In this document: piece after piece, positions 6,588-14,595 of the stretch
How the letters are laid out: each line of letters begins with the position of its first letter
Numbering within the stretch: position 1 is the stretch's first letter
NCBI RefSeq assembly: GCF_030849025.1
Contig: NZ_CP118224.1
Coordinates: forward strand, 2,216,001-2,280,000
From: Oceanimonas pelagia
Lineage (GTDB): Bacteria > Pseudomonadota > Gammaproteobacteria > Enterobacterales > Aeromonadaceae
Direction of reading: 5' to 3'
Length of the DNA: 64,000 bases
Translations under genes and position numbers: made by a program
Notes under the pieces: model-generated
Database searches by the model: none
What the model was told of the DNA's origin: nothing
The model's input: the letters and a program-made list of their open reading frames with translations, nothing else

Positions 6588-9500
6588 ATGAAACTGTCAC
6601 TTTCTGTTATCACCAAAAATGGTACCGATCCCCTGCTGACCAAGCGGATTACCCTCCAGGATGGTCGAGCAGTCTCTGATGCTACTGAATGTAAAATGAC
6701 CAATGGTGTGGCCAACCGTGTAGATATTGCACTGGAAGCCCTGCCCTATCTGCTTCAACAACTGGGCCACCATCAGGCCATTACCTCCGGCTGGGTTAAC
6801 GACGACCACACCGACGAACACCAAATCATTGCCCGGGCCAAGTTTCAGGACCGTAGCTGGCAACTGCCCGTACATCGACAGGGTGACATTTCTTATGCAA
6901 CCCGAACACTGGATTCGATGCACCAGAAAGGGCTGAGCCTGCTTCCCATCGACTACGACTACAACGACGAAGCACCCATCAACTCTCCAGAGGAGCTGGT
7001 ACAGAAGCTGGAAGCCGTGATCCCGGGACTGTCCCAGTATGCCCATGTAGTGTCCTACTCGTCTTCTTCGGGCATCTATCATGCCGAGACCGGTGAATGC
7101 CTGAAGCCGGCAAAATCCTTCCACCTGTTTTTTGCGATGGTGGATGGGGATGACCTGACCCGGATCCGGGACGTACTGAACAAACGCCTGAGCCTCGCCG
7201 GTCTGGGCCGTATTACCCTGTCCCGATCTGGTGCCAAGCTGGAACGTCACCTGATCGACTGCGCGGTATTCAGCCCCGAGCGGTTGTTATTTGAGGCAGA
7301 TCCTGTTCTGGGAGAGGGATTGGTGCAACGCCGGCCGGTCCCCTCCTATCACGCGGGTCTGCCGGCCCTTGATACGAAAACCCTGATCCCGGACCTGTCA
7401 GACGACGAGATCAAGGCCTACGACAAATGGAAGAAAACGCAGGAGAACAGCCCTGAGCTGCAGGCCCGAATCCAAGCGATACGGGAATCCCGTATCGAAA
7501 AGCTGATGACGGAAGGCCATAGCCGGCAGGAAGCCCAGGTGATGGTGGAACATCGCATGGCGGGCAAGCTCATGCTGACTGACGAGCTGCTGTTTGATGG
7601 TCTTGATGAACCCGTGACCGTCTTCGAAGCCATGATGAACCCGATGAAATATGATCGGCTGAGTCTGGCGGATCCGCTGGAGCCCGAGAAAGGCCCCTCC
7701 AAAGCCATGTTCTACTCGAACGATGACACCAACCAGCCGATGATCCACACCTTTGTGCGCGGCGGGGGTATCTACAATCTGATGGAAGCGCACCTGTTGC
7801 AGGTTCAGTTGACGGCCAGTAACGCCGAAGCCAGCGCCGCCATCGTTCAAGAGATGCACGGTGATGATTCGGTTACCATGGTGGAGCAACAGTATCTGGG
7901 TAATGCCCCGGAGATCCAGGGCTGCACCCGTACTGGGACCGTGACCGTGCGCAGCCCCAAAGGGACAGGTAAAACAGAATGGCTCAAGGACCAGATTGGT
8001 TTGTGGGGGCGTACCATTATCGTGGTTCACCGGACAACCCTGGCCGAGCAGATGGCTACCCGTCTGGGAGTGGCTTGCTACAACGAGAAGCGCCCGGCTA
8101 CCGACTTCCACAATGCCCCGGCACTGGTGACCACTTACGACTCCCTGCATAAGTTCATGCTGGAGGGTCTGCCCCACACCACCGTGGTCATTGATGAGTT
8201 TGAACAGGTTGTGGAGCACATCAAGGCCGGTACCGTGAAGCGTAAATCCACGGCGCTGAACTTCTTCATCGGTGCGCTGAATCAGGCGGAGCGTCGGGTG
8301 TTTCTGGACGCTGACCTCGACCCTGCCACGGTCGATTTCCTGTGCAAGATCGGTCTGAAGGCCGGCGAAGTCCATCATTACATCAACCGCTGGAAGCGGG
8401 TAGCCCCGGCCACCATCACCGAGTTGGAAGGTAAAGGAGTAGCAGAGGCCAAGCTGGTGGAGCTGCTGCAAGACCCGACTCGGGGCATGTACCTGGCCTG
8501 TCAGGCTCGGGAAAAATCCCGGACCCTGGCCTGGCTGGTGCTGCAGACCTTGGGGGTTGTCAGCGAACCCAAGGAGAAGGGTTACAAGCTGCAGTTTGAA
8601 ACCCCTCTCCCTGATGGCCGGCGGATGATCCTGGTCAACCAGGATACGGTCAGCGAGGATGCGGCCAAACCGTTCCTGACCGATGCCAACCGCTTCCTGA
8701 AGCCCACCGATATTCTGATCGGGTCTCCGTCCATGGGTACCGGTTTCAGTATCGACGCCGTAGAGGGCAAGCCGCTGTTTCCTGTCCGGTTCCTGTTTGC
8801 CTCAGCTTCTGCCGGCCCCACCTCTGCCGACGCCATGCAGCACCTGGAGCGGGTTCGTGAAGGGCATCTGTGCGAGAATTACCTGACGGTGACCGAGAGC
8901 AACAAGGTACTGCCCACTGACCCCAACAAGCTGATCATCAGTGAGCTGCTGGCCGCCGCCCTGCTGGGAGAGAAGAAGTTTCACGAAATCTCCAAATACC
9001 AGGACCTGAGCCTGACCTATAATCCCACCACCGGCCGCACCGAGATAATGCACCAGGCCTACGAACTGGCCTATGGATACCTGACCGGTCGAAACCATAC
9101 CGACCGAAACAACTTCTCGGACAACCTGCGTAACCGGCTGAAACTGGAGGGTTACGAGCTGCTTAGTGGGGAAGGGTCTTCCGAACTTGAATCCTGCCTG
9201 GAGCAGGTCAAGGAAGCGAAGGAGACCTACAAGGAGAATGAGGAGCAGCTGAAAGCCGCCTATCCCCTGATCGATGACGACACCATGGCCAAGCTGCAGG
9301 AGCAGGAGCAGTTAACCGGTGAAGAAAAGGAGATGGTAGCCAAGAAGCGGATTGCGGATCTGTTCGGCTTTGAAACGGTGGAAGAAGCCAATGAGGTGTA
9401 CCTGCTCAGCGACGCAAAACGCCGCTACCGGCAGAACGGCCTCAAGTTTGGTCTGACGCTGAACCGGGCTCTGCTGCTGGATATGGAACGACTGACCCGC

Positions 9501-10142
9501 CCGGGCCGGGAACGCTGGGAAGGAGCCATTCAGACCGAGGTCGTGGACTTTTTGGAAGACTTTATGGGTAAGCTGGGTCTTTCTTGGGAAGGCGACCGCA
9601 TCGTTTCCAATGGCCGTACCTGGGACCCTGATCAGATGGCGTCGCTGTATAACTGGTTGTATAAGGTGGATAACGGCTTGAGCCCTGAAGGGCATCGTTT
9701 TTCCATCATCAAGACGGTGCTGGGCTTCTCGATGCCTGCCATTGAGGACACCAAGAAAATCGCCCAGAGCGTAGCCACCGTGCTGAAGGCCGCAGGGCTG
9801 GGAACCTTTAGAGTTTCCCGGGTTCGTACTGATGATGGATTCATTCGGGTTCGCAGCATTGACCCTGAGTGTTTGGACGCCTTGAATGAGGATCTGGCCC
9901 GGGCCAGAGCGCACAGCAAGAGCCCGTACTATCGTCAGGATTACACGCTGGCACCGGATTGTCCGTTGATGACCTATTCGTTGGCAAAATTGCAGGGACA
10001 GGATGTTACCGGATCTCCGGTTCACAAGATGGTGGGCAGACTACAGGAGTATCTGCACCCTATACTCAACAAAGAGTTGAACCGGCAATTGGATATGGTC
10101 TATCCCGGTATTAGGAATGCTCATCTTCCGGTAACTGGGTGA
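6588..10142 (+). CDS. Primase-helicase fusion (archaeo-eukaryotic-type primase plus SF2/origin-binding helicase)
   Basis: The ATG at 6588 (MKLSLSV) was chosen over 6555 because 6555 lies inside the hairpin of element copy 4. The 1184-residue product begins with a region that fits an archaeo-eukaryotic primase: PIDYDYN with Asp122 and Asp124, SFH at 177-179, and LIDCAVFSP with Asp224. A helicase part follows, with Walker A PKGTGKT (Lys462), Walker B VIDEF (Asp536-Glu537) and a conserved GSPSMGTGFS motif, resembling origin-of-replication-binding helicases. A long helical C-terminal part follows. It should initiate replication, prime and unwind DNA for the adjacent polymerase. The helicase call is firm; the primase call rests on three short motifs. 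Confidence 0.8.
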   Translation: MKLSLSVITKNGTDPLLTKRITLQDGRAVSDATECKMTNGVANRVDIALEALPYLLQQLGHHQAITSGWVNDDHTDEHQIIARAKFQDRSWQLPVHRQGDISYATRTLDSMHQKGLSLLPIDYDYNDEAPINSPEELVQKLEAVIPGLSQYAHVVSYSSSSGIYHAETGECLKPAKSFHLFFAMVDGDDLTRIRDVLNKRLSLAGLGRITLSRSGAKLERHLIDCAVFSPERLLFEADPVLGEGLVQRRPVPSYHAGLPALDTKTLIPDLSDDEIKAYDKWKKTQENSPELQARIQAIRESRIEKLMTEGHSRQEAQVMVEHRMAGKLMLTDELLFDGLDEPVTVFEAMMNPMKYDRLSLADPLEPEKGPSKAMFYSNDDTNQPMIHTFVRGGGIYNLMEAHLLQVQLTASNAEASAAIVQEMHGDDSVTMVEQQYLGNAPEIQGCTRTGTVTVRSPKGTGKTEWLKDQIGLWGRTIIVVHRTTLAEQMATRLGVACYNEKRPATDFHNAPALVTTYDSLHKFMLEGLPHTTVVIDEFEQVVEHIKAGTVKRKSTALNFFIGALNQAERRVFLDADLDPATVDFLCKIGLKAGEVHHYINRWKRVAPATITELEGKGVAEAKLVELLQDPTRGMYLACQAREKSRTLAWLVLQTLGVVSEPKEKGYKLQFETPLPDGRRMILVNQDTVSEDAAKPFLTDANRFLKPTDILIGSPSMGTGFSIDAVEGKPLFPVRFLFASASAGPTSADAMQHLERVREGHLCENYLTVTESNKVLPTDPNKLIISELLAAALLGEKKFHEISKYQDLSLTYNPTTGRTEIMHQAYELAYGYLTGRNHTDRNNFSDNLRNRLKLEGYELLSGEGSSELESCLEQVKEAKETYKENEEQLKAAYPLIDDDTMAKLQEQEQLTGEEKEMVAKKRIADLFGFETVEEANEVYLLSDAKRRYRQNGLKFGLTLNRALLLDMERLTRPGRERWEGAIQTEVVDFLEDFMGKLGLSWEGDRIVSNGRTWDPDQMASLYNWLYKVDNGLSPEGHRFSIIKTVLGFSMPAIEDTKKIAQSVATVLKAAGLGTFRVSRVRTDDGFIRVRSIDPECLDALNEDLARARAHSKSPYYRQDYTLAPDCPLMTYSLAKLQGQDVTGSPVHKMVGRLQEYLHPILNKELNRQLDMVYPGIRNAHLPVTG

Positions 10143-10156
10143 ACGCTATAGAATAA

Positions 10157-10184
10157 TACCACGTCGGGTATGCCCGGCGTGGTA
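10157..10184 (+). repeat. Strong intercistronic stem-loop before the ProQ-like gene
   Basis: TACCACGTCGGG and CCCGGCGTGGTA form a 12-bp stem with one G-T pair and a 4-nt loop. No T-tract and no GAATCCAA follow. It lies between the helicase stop and the FinO/ProQ gene, 24 bases before the latter's start. A GCTATAG heptamer precedes it at 10145-10151, as also before copy 4 at 6531-6537. Confidence 0.7.
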
Positions 10185-10208
10185 AGACTAGAGATAACGG
10201 GGAGATTA

Positions 10209-10667
10209 ATGACCATTAAGTATCATCCGAAAAACAGCAAGGAGGCACTGTACCTGCTCCGTCGCCTGTGTAAGGAGCAAGGAATCCGTATATTCTGGAA
10301 CCGTCCACTGGCGAAAGGTATGTACCATCAGCTCAAGGAACGTGTAGGACATCTGATGTTGTCCGGGGATATCTACAAAGCCATCGGACATCACGTTAAC
10401 AGTCACTCTTATCTGATCAGTATGAAAGAAGGGGCTCAGAGGTTTGACATTAACGGCAAGGTAAGCGGTGTCGTTACCGCCGAAGAAGCTCAGCTGGCTC
10501 ACAAACAACGAGGAAAAAAACATCGGAAGTTGCTTAACCGGGGCAAAAAGAAAGGACCAGGACGTAGATCTACCCCCCAATCCCTATCATCCACTCCCCG
10601 TAGAAACTCTCCGGCCCCCACGGTAGTGATCAGGAAAAAACGAAAGCTCTCATACGATAATCAGTAA
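10209..10667 (+). CDS. FinO/ProQ-domain RNA-binding protein
   Basis: The ATG at 10209 follows GGGGAG; an earlier in-frame ATG at 10170 lies inside the upstream stem-loop. The 152-residue product has a FinO/ProQ domain over about residues 1-100. Recognisable parts are the FWNRPLAKGMYHQL segment, the helix with HHVNSHSYLISM, and the diagnostic RFDINGKVSGVVTAEEA strand (ProQ: RFDLDGNPAGEVT). A Lys/Arg-rich disordered tail (about 100-152) follows, as in other members. FinO-family proteins bind RNA hairpins with single-stranded tails and act as RNA chaperones. Here the gene sits among genes separated by repeated hairpins, which are plausible ligands; that link is inference. Confidence 0.85.
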   Translation: MTIKYHPKNSKEALYLLRRLCKEQGIRIFWNRPLAKGMYHQLKERVGHLMLSGDIYKAIGHHVNSHSYLISMKEGAQRFDINGKVSGVVTAEEAQLAHKQRGKKHRKLLNRGKKKGPGRRSTPQSLSSTPRRNSPAPTVVIRKKRKLSYDNQ

Positions 10668-10671
10668 TGTG

Positions 10672-10698
10672 TGGGGCATTGCCCCATCTTGAATCCAA
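10672..10698 (+). repeat. Intercistronic hairpin + GAATCCAA element, copy 5
   Basis: A 6-bp stem TGGGGC/GCCCCA with a 3-nt loop (10672-10686) is followed by GAATCCAA at 10691-10698, 13 bases before the RecU-like start; GGAG lies between. Confidence 0.7.
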
Positions 10699-10711
10699 AC
10701 TGGAGAATCCG

Positions 10712-11188
10712 ATGACCACCGCCAATCGTGGCAAGCCTGAAGAACAGGAGATTGAGGCCTTTTTTGACCTCATGGGTAAGGACGCCGACCTGTACCGCTT
10801 CGAGGACTATGCCGAAGCCAATTTCAAAGGCCCAACCAAAACCCGCAAGATCGTTTCAGCCAAACCTTCCGACTACCTGCTGACCTGGAAGGGTCAGATG
10901 TGCTATCTGGAAGTGAAGGCCAGTGCCGACCCCAAGCGGTTCTCACTGAAGAACATACGCACCCACCAATGGCTTCGCGCCAAGCGTTGTACAATGGCGG
11001 GAGGGCTTTATGTCTTTTGGGTGAAATCCACCGCTCATGGTCGCTGGTTCGAGATCCCTGCCGAGGAGCTGTTAAAAGCTCGGGAGGAGGGTAAAGCCTC
11101 GGTCACTTGGGACGAACTGAAAGAGCATGACAGCACCGAATACATGGAAGAACTGAGACAATACGCCCTGGCTGACAAAGCCAAATAA
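10712..11188 (+). CDS. RecU-like / PD-(D/E)XK nuclease
   Basis: The ATG at 10712 follows CTGGAGAATCC; an upstream ATG at 10667 precedes element copy 5. The 158-residue product has the core of a PD-(D/E)XK nuclease: PSDYLL with Asp54 and YLEVKAS with Glu67 and Lys69. KRFSLKNIRTHQWLRAKR and GLYVFWVK strands follow, as in the RecU Holliday-junction resolvase family. It would cleave branched recombination or replication intermediates. Its place immediately before sbcD and sbcC homologues supports a role in DNA recombination. Another structure-specific or degradative nuclease of the same fold is possible. Confidence 0.75.
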   Translation: MTTANRGKPEEQEIEAFFDLMGKDADLYRFEDYAEANFKGPTKTRKIVSAKPSDYLLTWKGQMCYLEVKASADPKRFSLKNIRTHQWLRAKRCTMAGGLYVFWVKSTAHGRWFEIPAEELLKAREEGKASVTWDELKEHDSTEYMEELRQYALADKAK

Positions 11189-11190
11189 CT

Positions 11191-11213
11191 GCCCCCCGGG
11201 GGCTCGAATCCAA
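11191..11213 (+). repeat. Intercistronic hairpin + GAATCCAA element, copy 6
   Basis: A compact GC hairpin, GCCCC/GGGGC with a 3-nt loop (11191-11203), is followed by GAATCCAA at 11206-11213, 15 bases before the sbcD-like start; an AGGAG ribosome site lies between. Confidence 0.7.
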
Positions 11214-11228
11214 AACAGGAGTAACACG

Positions 11229-12206
11229 ATGCAACATCCCCAACTTCCCGGGGTTGTCCTGCTGGGCGACCCGCACCTTGGCAAGGCCTTCAAGACCGGC
11301 ACCCCGCCTCACCGGATGGGTGACCGGGACAAAATTCAGTTCGATACCTTCAAGCAATCCTTGCTCACGATCCCCGACAATACTCACCTGCACGTCTGCA
11401 TGGGTGACTTGTTCGACCGCCCCCATGTACCGGAGTCCCTGGTACTGCGCGTGTACCGGACCTACAAGCAGGCCTGCGCCGGCCACCCCGACACTACTTT
11501 TGTGCTGATCGAGGGCAACCACGACGCCAGCCGGGACGCCAGCAAGGCCAGTTCCTTTGATGTGCTGGCCCACCTGCTCGACGGTATCCCCAACATGGTG
11601 GTGGTGCAGACAGACCCTCAAATCGTGGCCAGTGCCGGCCAGGAATACCTGTTCGTGCCCTGGGTGTTGGGGAAGGACGCCGAGGAGGTGGTGGCCCACC
11701 TGCCGTCCGGTTGCCCCTTTGCCGCCGTATTCGGCCACTGGGACCTGGACAACTTCAAGGGCGCCGAAGACCTCAATGTGCTTCCCTACGAGACCCTGAG
11801 CAAGGTCACCGACGTGGTGGTGACGGGTCACATTCATATTGCCGAGAACCGAACCTATGGTGACATGCTGGTGATCGGCACCGGCTCCATGCTGCCCTGC
11901 AGCCATGCTGAAGACCCGCTGGAAGAACTCTATGTGACCCGTAGCCGAAAAACAGTTCTGGCTGCCTTGGAGGAGAAACCGGACGTCTACTTCAACCACC
12001 ACCTGCGGGTGGAGCTGGAGCCTCACGAAGACCCTCTGGCCGGCATTGACTGCCTCAGCCTGACCCATAAGCGGGTGGCCGCCGAGGGGCTGGAAGATGT
12101 CACGACTCAGGTGGATGATTTCGACCTCAAAACCATTTTCTTCGATGTAATGGCTGAGGAAGGCGTAACCCCCGACCTCACCGATGAACTATGGAAGCAG
12201 CTGTAA
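11229..12206 (+). CDS. SbcD/Mre11-like nuclease subunit
   Basis: The 325-residue product carries the metallophosphoesterase motifs of Mre11/SbcD in order: GDPHLG (residues 13-18), GDLFDR (from 59), GNHD (96-99), GHWD and GHIH (200-203). These bind the two metal ions that catalyse DNA cleavage. It should form a complex with the Rad50/SbcC-like ATPase encoded immediately downstream, as T4 gp47 does with gp46, and process DNA ends or hairpins. It is shorter than host SbcD, as usual for phage forms. GGAG precedes the ATG. The GDPHLG motif has Pro where many homologues have Thr or Ser. Confidence 0.9.
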   Translation: MQHPQLPGVVLLGDPHLGKAFKTGTPPHRMGDRDKIQFDTFKQSLLTIPDNTHLHVCMGDLFDRPHVPESLVLRVYRTYKQACAGHPDTTFVLIEGNHDASRDASKASSFDVLAHLLDGIPNMVVVQTDPQIVASAGQEYLFVPWVLGKDAEEVVAHLPSGCPFAAVFGHWDLDNFKGAEDLNVLPYETLSKVTDVVVTGHIHIAENRTYGDMLVIGTGSMLPCSHAEDPLEELYVTRSRKTVLAALEEKPDVYFNHHLRVELEPHEDPLAGIDCLSLTHKRVAAEGLEDVTTQVDDFDLKTIFFDVMAEEGVTPDLTDELWKQL

Positions 12207-12228
12207 GCCGCCCCCCAAGGAGACTCCG

Positions 12229-14349
12229 ATGATTAAGCAACTGACCTACGATGTAACCTTTTCCAACGGGAAACAGCTTAAACGAGAGCTGACGCTCGAC
12301 GCCGGCTCCTGGCTGATCACCGGCAAGAACGAGGCCGGGAAATCGATGAACCTGGAGATGATCGCCTACACCCTGTATGGCACTGAAGCTCTGCGGGGAA
12401 AGAGCGGCGACTACACCAAGATAAAGAGCCGTCTTGAGCTGTCGATCCGTGGCCAGGATTATGTGATTGAGCGTACCAAATCCAACGGCAAGGTGCTGGC
12501 CGCCAACGGTGATGTACTGGCCGAAGGTACCAAGGGCGTGAACGCCAAGGTGACCGAGCTGATGGGTTATGACCTGTCGGTGTTCCGCATCGCCCACTGG
12601 TGCGCCCAAGGCGACATTCAGGCGCTGGCCAACATGAAGCCCACCGAACGCAAAGCCATGGTGGATAACGTGTCCGGTCTCAATCAGCTGGATGCCCTGG
12701 AGCTGTTTCTGAAAGAGACCATCAAGACCTACAAGGACCAGCTTTCAGCCATTGAAGGGGTGGTTCACAAACCTGAAGCCCCTGAGAAGCCTGAAGGCCT
12801 TTCCCGGGCCGACCTGGAGAACAAGATGAAGCAGCTTCAGGACCAGTTTGCGAAGGTGAACCGGTTGAAGGCGGTGGCCGAGCAGACGATTCACATTCCT
12901 GAACAACCCACTCCGTTCACCTCTCGCCCCATGCCGGAGCGTCCCCTGCCCTACCAGGAGCAGGCGTTGCCGGCAGAGCCCGAGTATCAGGCAGAGCCGG
13001 AGCAACCGGTGTTCCCCGGCAGCGAGGATGAACCCGAAGGCTTCAGCCGCCCGGCGCTGGAGCAGCTGAAAGAGAACCAGAAATGGCGTGAACAATTGCT
13101 GGGTCGTATCGAACGGTTGAAGGCGGAGCTGCTGGATATCGGGAGTATTGACCCCGATAAGGTCGATCAGTTGCGTACCCTGCTGGCCACCGCCGAGCAA
13201 AGCAAGGAGAAAGCCCGGCTTCAAGCCATGGGTGAGGTGGACTGCCCTAACTGCAATCACCACTTCCCTCTGGAGCATCAGGCGCTGGCTGAGCTGGCTG
13301 ACGTCCCCGACAACTTCACCGTACAGTTCACCGCCCGCGATATTGCCCGTTTTGAAGCTCAACTGGAGCAAAAGCAGAAGCTGGAGAACACTATCGAGAA
13401 TGCTTATAACGAACTCGAAATGTACCCAGACGCTGCCTCTACCATTGCCGAGTGGGAGGCTTACGACCAGGCCCTGCAGAAGTGGAATCTGTCACTGATG
13501 CACTGGGAGCAGGCTTGTGCCCAGGTGAAGGAACTCAATGCTCAGGCCCGCGACCACTGGAAGAACCAGTGCAAGCGCGTGGTTCAAGCCAATCAGGCCG
13601 GCGCTGAACACTACGCTCAGCAAATGGTGAAATGGGACCAGCTATGTACTCAGACGCAGCAGGAGAACGCAGCAGGAGAAGACCGGTACCAGAAGGCCCT
13701 TGAACACTATCAGAGAGAGCTGGTGAGGGCTCAGGAGGCCCAGGAAGCCCGCCGGGCGGCTCAAGAGGAGCTGCAGCAGCTCCCCGACGAGGCGGAACTT
13801 CATAACGCCATTGAGGAAGTCCGGGCCGTAGAGCGCCGCTGGGAGGTATACGATTTCGCCATGGAGCAGTACACAACAGCCTTGAAGAAATATGAGCAGC
13901 ATCAAGCAGAAATCGAGCGGATGAGGGTACAACTGAAAGACCATCAGGCGGCTCAGGCGGGGATCAAGGCCGTGAAAGCCCGGGTCAAGAACTACCTTCT
14001 GCCAAGCCTCAACCAGGCCGCTTCCTATCTGGTTAATGAAATGACGGGAGGTGAGCGAGCCCAGGTGGTGATTGATGAATCATTTGAGGTAGAAGTAGAT
14101 GGTCAACCTTTGCGCACGCTATCCGGGAGCGGCCAGGACATTACCAACCTGGCTATCCGGTTGGGGCTGGGTCAAATACTGACGCACAAGGTCCTCCCCT
14201 TGTTCATGGTAGATGAACATGATGCCGGCATGGATTGGGAGCGTGCGACGTATACTCACAATTGTTTAACAAAAATTACACCTAAAATCGGCCAGCTTCT
14301 GATTGTCAGTCATAAGGAGTTGAGTGCTGAAAATATAATCAACATTTAA
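12229..14349 (+). CDS. SbcC/Rad50-like SMC-family ATPase
   Basis: The ATG at 12229 follows AAGGAG; the in-frame ATG at 12184 lies inside the previous gene. The 706-residue product has Walker A GKNEAGKS (Lys38), a long coiled-coil region, a zinc hook CPNC (339-342) in the middle, a second coiled coil, the ABC signature LSGSGQ (631-636) and Walker B FMVDEHD (Asp662-Glu663). This is the Rad50/SbcC layout, shortened as in phages. The insert at about 220-275, rich in Pro and Glu, is unusual for a coiled coil. With the preceding SbcD-like protein it should handle double-strand ends during element replication. A strong terminator follows at 14389. Confidence 0.9.
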   Translation: MIKQLTYDVTFSNGKQLKRELTLDAGSWLITGKNEAGKSMNLEMIAYTLYGTEALRGKSGDYTKIKSRLELSIRGQDYVIERTKSNGKVLAANGDVLAEGTKGVNAKVTELMGYDLSVFRIAHWCAQGDIQALANMKPTERKAMVDNVSGLNQLDALELFLKETIKTYKDQLSAIEGVVHKPEAPEKPEGLSRADLENKMKQLQDQFAKVNRLKAVAEQTIHIPEQPTPFTSRPMPERPLPYQEQALPAEPEYQAEPEQPVFPGSEDEPEGFSRPALEQLKENQKWREQLLGRIERLKAELLDIGSIDPDKVDQLRTLLATAEQSKEKARLQAMGEVDCPNCNHHFPLEHQALAELADVPDNFTVQFTARDIARFEAQLEQKQKLENTIENAYNELEMYPDAASTIAEWEAYDQALQKWNLSLMHWEQACAQVKELNAQARDHWKNQCKRVVQANQAGAEHYAQQMVKWDQLCTQTQQENAAGEDRYQKALEHYQRELVRAQEAQEARRAAQEELQQLPDEAELHNAIEEVRAVERRWEVYDFAMEQYTTALKKYEQHQAEIERMRVQLKDHQAAQAGIKAVKARVKNYLLPSLNQAASYLVNEMTGGERAQVVIDESFEVEVDGQPLRTLSGSGQDITNLAIRLGLGQILTHKVLPLFMVDEHDAGMDWERATYTHNCLTKITPKIGQLLIVSHKELSAENIINI

Positions 14350-14388
14350 CTTTGCGAAACTAGATTCTCAGAATGCAAAATAATTGAT

Positions 14389-14424
14389 AAGCCGGAACTT
14401 AACGTAAGTTCCGGCTTATTTTTA
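14389..14424 (+). terminator. Rho-independent terminator after the sbcC-like gene
   Basis: A 13-bp perfect stem AAGCCGGAACTTA/TAAGTTCCGGCTT with a 3-nt loop is followed by TTATTTTT. It closes the long replication operon. Confidence 0.9.
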
Positions 14425-14458
14425 ATTCCTAACCCTCACTGGTCAGACCTGTTTTCAA

Positions 14459-14488
14459 TTGATCTAAGTCATATCTCAGAGTTATAAA
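14459..14488 (+). promoter_or_regulatory. Candidate sigma-70 promoter of the thyX-like/int unit
   Basis: TTGATC (14459-14464) and TATAAA (14483-14488) are separated by 18 bp, directly downstream of the terminator. The predicted transcript has a leader of about 100 nt. The arms GGTCAGA (14441-14447) and TCTGACC (14534-14540) bracket the promoter and leader. Confidence 0.55.
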
Positions 14489-14546
14489 TGTCGCCGTTCA
14501 GGGATACCTGTCCTCACAGGGTAGATGTTGTACTCTGACCTTTAGC

Positions 14547-14580
14547 GAATCCAAAACTTGCGCTCCCCTCCACGGGGAGC
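14547..14580 (+). repeat. GAATCCAA + hairpin element, copy 7 (reversed order)
   Basis: GAATCCAA at 14547-14554 is followed, not preceded, by a 7-bp hairpin GCTCCCC/GGGGAGC (14562-14580). The thyX-like ATG lies 15 bases after the hairpin, with GGAG between. It is the only copy with this order. Confidence 0.65.
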
Positions 14581-14595
14581 TGCCACGGAGATATT

